From the NCBI GenBank assembly GCA_019454185.1, contig CP075368.1, positions 1,178,001-1,242,000 on the forward strand: a stretch of 64,000 nt of DNA, in the 5' to 3' direction. Position 1 is the first letter of the stretch. The number at the start of each line of letters is the position of its first letter. Both the position numbers and the translations under genes were made by a program. Shown piece after piece: positions 51,214 through 58,532 of the stretch. Below the pieces are notes generated by a model, which was not told the origin of the DNA, did no database searches, and was given only the letters and a program-made list of their open reading frames with translations. The DNA comes from Phycisphaeraceae bacterium. Its GTDB lineage: Bacteria; Planctomycetota; Phycisphaerae; Phycisphaerales; UBA1924.

Positions 51214-51779
51214 CGCCCCCCCCCCCCGCCGCCCATGCGGATCTCGGACTCCGTCTCGATGTCACCGATCTTGACCGAGCCCGAGATCGCGTTGAGGGCA
51301 ATGCGGCAGAGCAGCCCGTCTGTGGCGAGTGTGACCACCCCATCGGCCGAGCCGACACCGTGTCCGTTGAATGAAACCTCGCCCGCGGCGAAGGATACGA
51401 GCGAGACCTCCACGTCGTAAGGCCTCTGTGTGAGCCGGACTTCTCGAACGATCTGGTTGGCAGCGTCTCTGATGATGTACCCATTTCGAGTGTAGATCAC
51501 CTTAACGCTCGCGCTGGATGCAATCGCGTGGGCTCGGGCCTCTGCGAGATCGGCCGCGACTCGCTGGGATGCTCCCTGGAGTCGCCAGATCGATTCCGAC
51601 GTCATCATGCGGGGCACGGCGAGAGCGGACGCGGTGCCGATGATCGCCAGCACGATGAGCAGTTCGAAGAGAGAGAAGCATCGCCGGATACAAGAACCCG
51701 GCCCTGTTGTCTCTTTCCCATCGCGGAGCGAGGGGTTCGGACAACAAGGCCGGGCTGTGGTGGTGCGTGTGTCGGGCAT
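51210..51779 (-). CDS. Minor pseudopilin (GspH-like) with unusual leader
   Basis: A 189-aa frame from ATG 51779. The pilin helix is FSLFELLIVLAIIGTASALA, preceded by IRRC: Cys instead of Gly/Ala at the cleavage position. The 36-residue leader is encoded by a stem-loop (51697-51754) and has no Shine-Dalgarno site, so the real start or frame is uncertain; no other canonical start lies before the helix. The body reads ARAHAIASSASVKVIYTRNG, typical of GspH. The gene ends in a poly-Gly stretch (MGGGGGGR) from G12. Stop overlaps the next ATG. Confidence 0.75.
   Translation of the reverse strand: MPDTRTTTARPCCPNPSLRDGKETTGPGSCIRRCFSLFELLIVLAIIGTASALAVPRMMTSESIWRLQGASQRVAADLAEARAHAIASSASVKVIYTRNGYIIRDAANQIVREVRLTQRPYDVEVSLVSFAAGEVSFNGHGVGSADGVVTLATDGLLCRIALNAISGSVKIGDIETESEIRMGGGGGGR
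51216..51227. repeat. C12/G12 homopolymer at a gene junction
   Basis: Twelve C in a row on the + strand (G12 in the coding strand) a few bases before the TGA of the GspH-like gene and the ATG of the next gene. It is the longest mononucleotide run I saw in the window. Confidence 0.9.
51697..51754 (-). other. 15-bp stem-loop overlapping start of GspH-like gene
   Basis: CCCGGCCCTGTTGTC (51697-51711) and GACAACAAGGCCGGG (51740-51754) pair with a single mismatch over a 28-base loop. It lies 57 bases after the major pseudopilin stop. Read leftward the stem is followed by TTCTTGT, a weak U-tract, so it could attenuate transcription after the major pseudopilin, protect its mRNA, or be a remnant of an invading repeat. 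Confidence 0.7.
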
Positions 51780-51810
51780 GTTCGGTCGGCCCGTCGTAGG
51801 TCGTGTCGGA

Positions 51811-52287
51811 TCAATAGTCGCGGTACGCGACGCCCCGTGCATCGACCTCGCCGACGACCAGGTTGGCGTGGATATGGCCGGTGGTCTCGTTATATACCCA
51901 CGCGCCGGTCGCGTCGCCATCGGTCGCGGTGATCGCGGTGTTGCCCTTCTTGCTGCCGACCTTGAGGGTCGGGACCTTGCGGAGATAGGGGCCGTAGATC
52001 CGCTCAGCCGACTTGGCGCCGAAGCTGTCGCCGGCAACGTTTGAGTACTGCGTGAGCGCGTTCTCGATGCTGGCGGCGGGCGGATAGATGCCCCCGTGCT
52101 CGGCGTGGTAGAGATCAATCGCGTTGCGGAGGACCGCAAGGTCCGCGACGAGCGATGAGTCGGCAGCGCCCTCGGCACCGCGGCTCATGCGAGGAATCGC
52201 GATTGCCCCGATGATCCCGAGGATGACAACTACGATCACGAGCTCGATGAGACTGAATGCACGACGGGCCTGATTCATCGCCAACAT
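51811..52287 (-). CDS. gspG: Major pseudopilin (GspG-like)
   Basis: A 158-aa protein: leader MLAMNQARRA and mature start FSLIELVIVVVILGIIGAIA, with Ala at -1. The GspG-type body has DLAVLRNAIDLYHAEHGGIYP and the C-terminal VYNETTGHIHANL. ATG 52287 has GGAG 8 bases upstream; ATG 52278 is possible too. Major pseudopilins form the piston-like fibre of type II secretion. A stem-loop follows before the next gene. Confidence 0.88.
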   Translation of the reverse strand: MLAMNQARRAFSLIELVIVVVILGIIGAIAIPRMSRGAEGAADSSLVADLAVLRNAIDLYHAEHGGIYPPAASIENALTQYSNVAGDSFGAKSAERIYGPYLRKVPTLKVGSKKGNTAITATDGDATGAWVYNETTGHIHANLVVGEVDARGVAYRDY

Positions 52288-52401
52288 GGGTGTGTCTCCG
52301 TTTGTATGCCCTTCCTCCTCGGGCAGTTGGAGTATCGGAGCGATCCGGGACAGACTTCAGTACTGTGGCCGTGCGGGCGGGTAAGTTCCGGACGAGTTGT
52401 G

Positions 52402-52917
52402 TTATCGGGCAACGACGATAGTGTGCAGCGTGCCAGAGACCTCTACCGTGACTGATCCGCTCTCGACGCTCACGAGGACGGCACCGCTCGTCGTCGCCTC
52501 ACCGACACGAACGGGCTTGCCGTCCATCATCGCAAAGCCGCCCTTCGCGTCCTGAACGACCATTGAGACCTTCGGCAGGATGACCTGGGGCGCGATCACG
52601 CTGGCTGGGCTTGAATCAGTGCGGGCGACTTCCTGCGGCGCGAGCTCGGCCCGCCAAATCGGATCGATATCGAAGATCTGCACACCGAGCGATGCACCGG
52701 AATCCTGATCGAGTTGGAGCAAACGCTGGTGCAGGGGAACACGCAACGGCTGGGCGGTTGAGCCGGCGAGTGCCGCGGCGGGTGCCTGCTGGGCGTCTGC
52801 AGGCGAGTGCGACGCGCTTGCCGCGCTCGGGCCGCCGATGAGCTGGTCCATGCCGAGGACCCCTCCACCGAGCACGAGCAGCATGAGATAGACTTTCCGT
52901 TCCCGCGTGAGCTTCAT
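52402..52917 (-). CDS. GspB/PilP-like protein
   Basis: A 171-aa protein with an N-terminal membrane anchor (KVYLMLLVLGGGVLGMDQL), an Ala/Gln/Pro linker, and a small C-terminal beta domain (VSMVVQDAKGGFAMMDGKPV, then GAVLVSVESGSVTVEVSG) like the C-terminal domain of GspB/GspC or PilP. Such proteins link the inner-membrane platform to the secretin. It sits 36 bases after the PilO-like gene, which fits PilM-N-O-P order. Confidence 0.65.
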   Translation of the reverse strand: MKLTRERKVYLMLLVLGGGVLGMDQLIGGPSAASASHSPADAQQAPAAALAGSTAQPLRVPLHQRLLQLDQDSGASLGVQIFDIDPIWRAELAPQEVARTDSSPASVIAPQVILPKVSMVVQDAKGGFAMMDGKPVRVGEATTSGAVLVSVESGSVTVEVSGTLHTIVVAR

Positions 52918-52953
52918 GCCCCAATTTGGCGAAACAGCAGCGAGGCGTGCAAG

Positions 52954-53544
52954 TCATTTGGCTGGATTTTCTTTGTCGCGTTCCGACTTTGCGGCGTACC
53001 AATCGATCTCCAGTTGTACGGTCGACCACCCACCTCCGGTGGTGAGATCGGCGCGAAGATCGAATGATCGCACCGCGACGTCCGAGAAGCGATCGTTGAT
53101 CGATCGCATGAACTCGGAAACATTCTGTGCCGCGGCTCGCCCCGCAAGACGCACTGGCACGCGGAGAAATTGGGGGTCGCTGATGGGCGGCTGCGCGTTG
53201 AGCGCATCGACCTCGATGTTGTGCTCTGCGGCGAGGGCGGCGATGTCGCGGATCTTGGTGTTGAGATGAGACGTGGGCTGGAGAGAGACGCCGCTCAGTC
53301 GCAGGGATTCCTCGGCCTGGCGTAGAGCGGCCTCGGCATCGCGTGCTTTCCGCCGGATCTCGGCCTCGTCTTCCGATCGTGCACGGAGCGCAACACGGAG
53401 CATCGACTGGCGTTCGCGGATCCCCTCGACGGGTTTCACGCCGAGGAAGTAGCCGGCGGCGATGATCGAGGCGAGCGCGGCCAGGCCCGCTGCATGCACA
53501 ATGGCGGCGCGCCTGATCGAAGCGAGGAGTGTTGCAGATCTCAT
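52954..53544 (-). CDS. PilO/GspM-like assembly protein
   Basis: A 196-aa protein with one transmembrane helix (AAIVHAAGLAALASIIAAGYF), a coiled-coil (ERQSMLRVALRARSEDEAEI and EAALRQAEESLRLSG) and a C-terminal ferredoxin-like domain (LNTKIRDIAALAAEHNIEVD and VRLAGRAAAQNVSEFMRSI), the PilO/GspM layout. The start overlaps the PilN-like stop (ATGA at 53541-53544). Confidence 0.8.
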   Translation of the reverse strand: MRSATLLASIRRAAIVHAAGLAALASIIAAGYFLGVKPVEGIRERQSMLRVALRARSEDEAEIRRKARDAEAALRQAEESLRLSGVSLQPTSHLNTKIRDIAALAAEHNIEVDALNAQPPISDPQFLRVPVRLAGRAAAQNVSEFMRSINDRFSDVAVRSFDLRADLTTGGGWSTVQLEIDWYAAKSERDKENPAK

Positions 53545-54191
53545 GGCGCCACCTCCACGACCGAGGCGAGTTCGGCACGGATCTCAAAGCCAATGGCCTC
53601 GCCGCGAAGGAGCGAGCGACGGCGCATGTGAACGAGCGTTGTCTGTGTGAAGAGCCCCGACTCTTCCATGGCGAGCACGATCGCGGAGACCCGATCCTGA
53701 TCCTTCGCTGCGCCGGAGAGACTGAGGATGTAACCGGGGTGTGCCGGCTGGTCATTCTTCGCGGGTTGTGCGCCGGGAGTGCTCGCCGGAGGGGTGGTGG
53801 TACGGGATGCAGCAGGCATCGCGGCTTCGGTGAGGCGACAGGACTCGACAACCGCCCCGTCGCCGACGTATCGCCCGAGGAGCGAGATGAGCCGGCTCCA
53901 CTCCGGGTTCGAGCGGATTCGTTCTGACACGGCGAGTTCGCGCTGGACACTTGTCATAGCGAACGCGGACTTCGAGATCTGCAGCTTGAAGGACTCAACG
54001 CTCCGGCTTCGTTCTCCGAGCAGCCGCGTGAGTTCGCGCCCGCCGTCGCCGACCTGCGAGCGGCACTTGATGGCCCATGCGCCGGAGGAGATCAACGCGA
54101 CAACACAGAGTACGCCCCAGCCGCAGGCGGCATTGCGGCGGCTGCGTGCCGCGAGCACCGACGTCGGAAGAAGATTGACTCTGATCGTCAC
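53541..54191 (-). CDS. PilN/GspL-like assembly protein
   Basis: A 216-aa protein starting MTIRVNLLPTSVL, the INLLP motif by which PilN binds PilM. One transmembrane helix follows (AACGWGVLCVVALISSGAWA), then a coiled coil and a C-terminal domain (YILSLSGAAKDQDRVSAIVL). A Pro/Thr linker (SRTTTPPASTPGAQPA) is inserted. ATGA overlaps with both neighbours. Confidence 0.82.
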   Translation of the reverse strand: MTIRVNLLPTSVLAARSRRNAACGWGVLCVVALISSGAWAIKCRSQVGDGGRELTRLLGERSRSVESFKLQISKSAFAMTSVQRELAVSERIRSNPEWSRLISLLGRYVGDGAVVESCRLTEAAMPAASRTTTPPASTPGAQPAKNDQPAHPGYILSLSGAAKDQDRVSAIVLAMEESGLFTQTTLVHMRRRSLLRGEAIGFEIRAELASVVEVAP

Positions 54192-55189
54192 GACGTAGTC
54201 TCCTCGGTAGCGCGGAGCGACAGCCCGTAAGCCAGAGCCATCGCGCCGCTTCCAACGCTCGACCCGGCGACTGTGACGGGCAGCTCGATCTCGGCCTGGA
54301 TCTCTGGAGCGAGCCCCGCTGTGTCGCTGCCCCAGCCGACGAGCACGATCGACTGCGGCTTTGCAGTGCCGCCCTTCATTCGGACATAACTGATGGATTC
54401 TTTCACGGCCTCGACGACGTCGTATGCGAGGCGTGAAACAAACTGTCTGGCTTGCTCACCGGCGGTTCTGGTGGATGGCCTGGGCTCGCTGTCGCATGCT
54501 CGCACCTGTGACCAGAGCGACTCAGGAGTGATCCCGAGGGGAGCAGCGGCGCATCCGAGACGATCGGCCATGCCGAGTTCGCCGAGTTCGCGTTCGAGCA
54601 TGACGATGCCGCCTGAGACGACGCAGACCCGGCCGCTGGTGGCGCCCAGATCGACGGTGACAAAGGCCGGGGCGGCTTGTTCGCGGCTTGCGATGCGTGT
54701 GATGGCGATGCAGGCGGGTTCGATGGCTTCGATGGGGAAGCCGCAGTCGTCGAACCAGTCCGCGATAGCGACGGCTTTCTCTTTCTGGCAGGCAACGGCC
54801 ATCATTGCGCAGTTATGGGTCGCCTTGCCTCCGACCGGGATCTCCCACGAGACCGCCTCGATCGATGCGATCTCGCAGCGCATGAGCCGGGCGAGTTCGA
54901 CCGCGACGAGACGGTCTATGGGCGCACCAGAAGATCGTGGAGGGAGCTCGAGTGTCGAGGATGTCGCGATCGCCGGTGGGGCCCCGAGCACGACGCGGCC
55001 AGTCCATACGTTCCTGCGCCTCAGAATAGAGGTCATACGCACGATCTCGTCTCGACCGAGCGAGTCCGCCGTCGTGATGCGCGGCACGATCACTCGGGCG
55101 ATGATGGTTCCGTCGTGCGGATCAATGGCCACGCACTTTGACGCCTTTGAGCCGATATCGATTCCGATGGATGGCTGTGATCGTGTCAT
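54188..55189 (-). CDS. pilM: PilM-like actin-fold ATPase
   Basis: A 333-aa cytoplasmic protein of the actin/FtsA fold. Phosphate-1 motif GIDIGSKASKCVAI at about residues 9-22, a second motif TVDLGATSGRVCVV, and adenosine motif VLVGWGSDTAGLAPEIQ. It docks on PilN in the membrane platform. Shorter than typical PilM (about 350) but complete. It is preceded by gspF (overlap 55186-55189) and followed by pilN. Confidence 0.85.
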   Translation of the reverse strand: MTRSQPSIGIDIGSKASKCVAIDPHDGTIIARVIVPRITTADSLGRDEIVRMTSILRRRNVWTGRVVLGAPPAIATSSTLELPPRSSGAPIDRLVAVELARLMRCEIASIEAVSWEIPVGGKATHNCAMMAVACQKEKAVAIADWFDDCGFPIEAIEPACIAITRIASREQAAPAFVTVDLGATSGRVCVVSGGIVMLERELGELGMADRLGCAAAPLGITPESLWSQVRACDSEPRPSTRTAGEQARQFVSRLAYDVVEAVKESISYVRMKGGTAKPQSIVLVGWGSDTAGLAPEIQAEIELPVTVAGSSVGSGAMALAYGLSLRATEETTS

Positions 55190-56421
55190 TTCGGGCCTCC
55201 CGGCTGGGTCATCGCGGTGAGGTCGAAGAGCGGCAGAAACATGGAGAGGGCGACGAAACCGACAACCGCGCCAAGAACAACGAGGATGACCGGTTCGATG
55301 ATGCTGGAGAGTGCCCGGAGCGTGACCTCGTTGTCCTCATCCATGAAGTCGGCCATTCCGAGCATGACGGTGCCGATCTGTCCCGAGGCCTCGCCATTGC
55401 GGACCGCTTCGCACACGTTCGGCGGCAGCAGGTCGCCCTCGGCGAGAGACTCGCTCATCGACTCCCCCTTTGTGACGGCGTCGCTGGCCCGCATCAGGAG
55501 GTTCTCGAAGTGGATATTGCCGGCTGCGGCGCGGCAGAGATCGATCGCTTCAACGAGTGGGATCCTTGCCTCAACCAGAACGCCCATGAGCCGGATCATG
55601 CGTGCTGTGAGCACGTTGCGCGTGATCACACCGACACGGGGCGCACGGATGATCGCGGTATCGATGGCGGTCTTGCCGGCACTTGATTTCAGGAACGCGA
55701 TGCTGCCACCGATGGCGGCGACGATGCCGCCCACGACCCAGGGCCACTGCGACCGGATGAACTCACTCGCGGCCATGAGCATCGCGGTTGTCGGCGGGAG
55801 CGGGGCGTCGAGCGACTCGAACATCTCGGCGAAACGGGGGAGGACGAAGATGAGCATGAGCACGATGACGTTGACCGCGATCACGAGGAGCACGCTCGGG
55901 TATGTGAGGGCTCCGAGCACGGTGTGGCGGACGTGCAGTTGCTGCCTGGAGAGAGCGGCAAGACGCTGGAGCATGGCCGGCAACTGCCCGCCCGCTTCTC
56001 CCGCTCCGATCAGACTGCGTGTCACATTGTCGAAGTGTGCCGGGCGTGATTCCATGGCCTGCGCGAGCGACGCCCCCTCTTCGACCCTGCCCCGCACCGC
56101 GCCGATCGCCTCTCGCCATGAGGCATCCTTTGTCTGACGCTCAAGGGCCCCGAGCGCCTGGGTGATCGGTGTGCCCGCGGAGCAGAGCATCGAGAGCTGA
56201 CGTGTGAACATGGAGACGTTCTGAAGACGCTTCGGCGCCTTGCCGCGCGTGCGGTGGCCGGTCGCGGAGTGAGACGCCGACTTGGCCTGCTCGACGCTGA
56301 CGGATGTAACGAAGATGCCCTGGCGGCGCAGGCGTTCGCCTGCGTCCCTCGCGTCGGGAGCGTCGATCGAGCCCTGTACCGGCTTGCCGGAGGAGTCAAA
56401 GCCCTCGTAGCGGAGCTTCAT
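55186..56421 (-). CDS. gspF: Type II secretion / pilus platform protein GspF/PilC
   Basis: A 411-aa inner-membrane protein with the two repeated GspF domains. Markers are FTRQLSMLCSAGTPITQALGALE at about residue 70, SLIGAGEAGGQLPAML, the second copy RMIRLMGVLVEARIPLVEAI, and NGEASGQIGTVML. Three hydrophobic segments include SVLLVIAVNVIVLMLIFVLP. It anchors the assembly ATPase. ATG overlaps the gspE stop and its stop overlaps pilM. Confidence 0.93.
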   Translation of the reverse strand: MKLRYEGFDSSGKPVQGSIDAPDARDAGERLRRQGIFVTSVSVEQAKSASHSATGHRTRGKAPKRLQNVSMFTRQLSMLCSAGTPITQALGALERQTKDASWREAIGAVRGRVEEGASLAQAMESRPAHFDNVTRSLIGAGEAGGQLPAMLQRLAALSRQQLHVRHTVLGALTYPSVLLVIAVNVIVLMLIFVLPRFAEMFESLDAPLPPTTAMLMAASEFIRSQWPWVVGGIVAAIGGSIAFLKSSAGKTAIDTAIIRAPRVGVITRNVLTARMIRLMGVLVEARIPLVEAIDLCRAAAGNIHFENLLMRASDAVTKGESMSESLAEGDLLPPNVCEAVRNGEASGQIGTVMLGMADFMDEDNEVTLRALSSIIEPVILVVLGAVVGFVALSMFLPLFDLTAMTQPGGPK

Positions 56422-58184
56422 GCGGCCTCCTTCTTCGGCGCGCCAGCAGCAGAAAGAGGCGTTTCTGAGTCCGCATCGTCGGTACGCGTGACTCGGAGGA
56501 CCTCTTCAAGACTCGTCTTGCCCGCAAGAGCGAGTTGGACGCCGGACTGCCTCAGCGACATCGCGCCGTCGCGTGCCGCCTGCTCTCTGAGCATCTGGCT
56601 GCTGGCACGATTATGGACAAGGCGACGCATCTGCTCGGTGATCTCGACAACCTCGTACACGCCGAGGCGCCCCTGGAAGCCGCTGTCGTGGCACTGGGGG
56701 CAACCTCCACCCTTCTGGAAGGGGCGACCGACCATCGATGCAAGGCCCGCATCCGCGAGGACCTCCGGCGTCGGGTAGTACTTCGTGCGGCACGCGGCAC
56801 AGATCGTGCGTGCGAGGCGCTGGGCGACGACGCCGTTCAGCGCGCTGGAGAGCAGGTACGGCTCAACATGCATGTCGAGCAGGCGGGCGACCGCGCCGAC
56901 GGCGTCGTTGGTGTGGAGCGTCGCGAGCACACCGTGCCCGGTGAGCGCGGCCTGGACCGCGACCCGCGCGGTCTCTTCGTCTCTGATCTCGCCGACCATG
57001 ATGATGTCGGGATCCTGCCGGAGGATGCTCCGCAACGCTCTCGCGAAGCCGAGGCCGATCTGGTCCTGCACCTGGATCTGGTTGACGCCGTCGAGCTGAT
57101 ACTCGACGGGATCCTCAACCGTGAGGATGTTGACTTCGGGCGAACGCAGCAGGTCGAGTGCCGAGTAGAGCGTCGTGGTCTTGCCCGATCCCGTCGGGCC
57201 GGTGACGAGCACGAGCCCGTGGGGCTGTTTCAGCACGCCCTTGAACCGCTTCATGGCGTCGGGATCGAACCCGAGCTCTTCGAGTTTCACCTTCAGATTC
57301 TGCTTGTCGAGGATACGGATGACGATCTTCTCGCCGAGAAGCGTCGGCATGCTCGAGACGCGGAGATCGATCTCGCGTCCCTCAGCAACGATCCGCACGC
57401 GCCCCTCCTGGGGCAGGCGCTTCTCAGCGATATCCATACGACCAATGACCTTGACTCGAGAGACGATGGCAGCGTGCATGCCCTGAGGCGGCTTCATCAG
57501 GTCTCTGAGCATGCCATCCTTGCGGTAGCGGATGCGGGTGCCCCGCTTGTCGGGCTCGATGTGGATGTCGCTCCCGCGATCCTTGACGGCGGTGAGCAAC
57601 GCCACGTTCACAAGGTTGACGATCGGGCTCCCGGCGACGAGCTTGTCGAGATCGGTCGCTGGTCCTTCGTCTACGGTCTCTCGCTCGACAACCTCAACAT
57701 CCTGCTCGGCGAGCGACGTCAGGAACGCATCGACATCGACGTTGCCGCCCGCGTATTTCTTGACATACTCGCGAATGTTCGCTTCAAGGGCCAGAACGGG
57801 CCGGATCTTGCGGCACTTGGTCAGTTGCCGCAGACGGTCGATCGTCGGCAGACTCTGCGGCTCGGCCATCGCGACCGTCAGTGTGTCGCGAACCTTGAAC
57901 ATGGGAATCGCGTGGAGGCGTTCGGCCTCTTCCTCACCGACGAGCGACAACAATGTGGGGTCGATCAGGCCGTGGCGAAGGGTCACGCACCGAGTGCCGA
58001 GGCACTTTGAGAGCGCCCTGACGAGTGTCTGCTGAGAGATCACGCCCTGTGTGACGAGCATCTCCCCGAGCATCTGGCCGCTGCTGCGTTGCTCGGTAAG
58101 GGCGCGGGTGAGCTGGCTCTCCGTGATCGCGCCGTCCGCGACGAGGAGTTCGCCGACTCTTGGCTTGGAGCCGCCTTCGCTCAC
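56418..58184 (-). CDS. gspE: Secretion/pilus ATPase GspE/PilB with MshEN-like domain
   Basis: A 588-aa traffic ATPase. The N-terminal about 140 residues form an MshEN-like domain: RVGELLVADGAITESQLTRA, then LGEMLVTQGVISQQTLVRAL, two copies of the R/LG-x-L/M-L pattern that binds cyclic di-GMP in MshE and some GspE. Walker A GPTGSGKTTT lies near residue 328, the Asp box in VNILTVEDPVEYQLDG, and Walker B and His box follow. The C-terminal tetracysteine zinc site has CAAC and CPQC. It powers pseudopilus or pilus assembly. The start overlaps the STAS gene stop (58181-58184). Confidence 0.94.
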   Translation of the reverse strand: MSEGGSKPRVGELLVADGAITESQLTRALTEQRSSGQMLGEMLVTQGVISQQTLVRALSKCLGTRCVTLRHGLIDPTLLSLVGEEEAERLHAIPMFKVRDTLTVAMAEPQSLPTIDRLRQLTKCRKIRPVLALEANIREYVKKYAGGNVDVDAFLTSLAEQDVEVVERETVDEGPATDLDKLVAGSPIVNLVNVALLTAVKDRGSDIHIEPDKRGTRIRYRKDGMLRDLMKPPQGMHAAIVSRVKVIGRMDIAEKRLPQEGRVRIVAEGREIDLRVSSMPTLLGEKIVIRILDKQNLKVKLEELGFDPDAMKRFKGVLKQPHGLVLVTGPTGSGKTTTLYSALDLLRSPEVNILTVEDPVEYQLDGVNQIQVQDQIGLGFARALRSILRQDPDIIMVGEIRDEETARVAVQAALTGHGVLATLHTNDAVGAVARLLDMHVEPYLLSSALNGVVAQRLARTICAACRTKYYPTPEVLADAGLASMVGRPFQKGGGCPQCHDSGFQGRLGVYEVVEITEQMRRLVHNRASSQMLREQAARDGAMSLRQSGVQLALAGKTSLEEVLRVTRTDDADSETPLSAAGAPKKEAA

Positions 58185-58516
58185 AGGAAGCTCCTGACTG
58201 CGCTCGACACATCCTCGAACTGTTCGAGGGAATCGAGGATCTCGGTCAGATCCAACGCCTCACGAACCGTCTCGCAGACGCCGCACACTCGCAGCGACTG
58301 GCCCATGTCAGCGAGCTCCTCGGCGAGATCCAGGATGGCTTCGAGCCCTTTGGAGTCAAGGAACGGCACGTCTGATGCGTCGATGATGAGGCGCCCGAGT
58401 GTGCGCTGTGATGCGCCGCGCACCGCGGCGGCGAACACTCCGGCATCCTGCTGCGCGATCGGTCCACGCGGCCTGATGACCGTGACTGCGCCGTGGGCTT
58501 GTTCATCGATCTTCAT
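58181..58516 (-). CDS. STAS-domain protein (anti-sigma factor antagonist-like)
   Basis: A 111-aa single-domain protein with VTVIRPRGPIAQQDAGVF and the conserved IIDASDVPFLDSKGLEAIL, the Ser being in the place phosphorylated by RsbW-type kinases. In a secretion operon between a histidine kinase and the ATPase it may act as a switch in a partner-switching circuit. No RsbW-like kinase is in the window. Confidence 0.85.
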   Translation of the reverse strand: MKIDEQAHGAVTVIRPRGPIAQQDAGVFAAAVRGASQRTLGRLIIDASDVPFLDSKGLEAILDLAEELADMGQSLRVCGVCETVREALDLTEILDSLEQFEDVSSAVRSFL

Positions 58517-58532
58517 ACGTGTGCTCCTCCGA

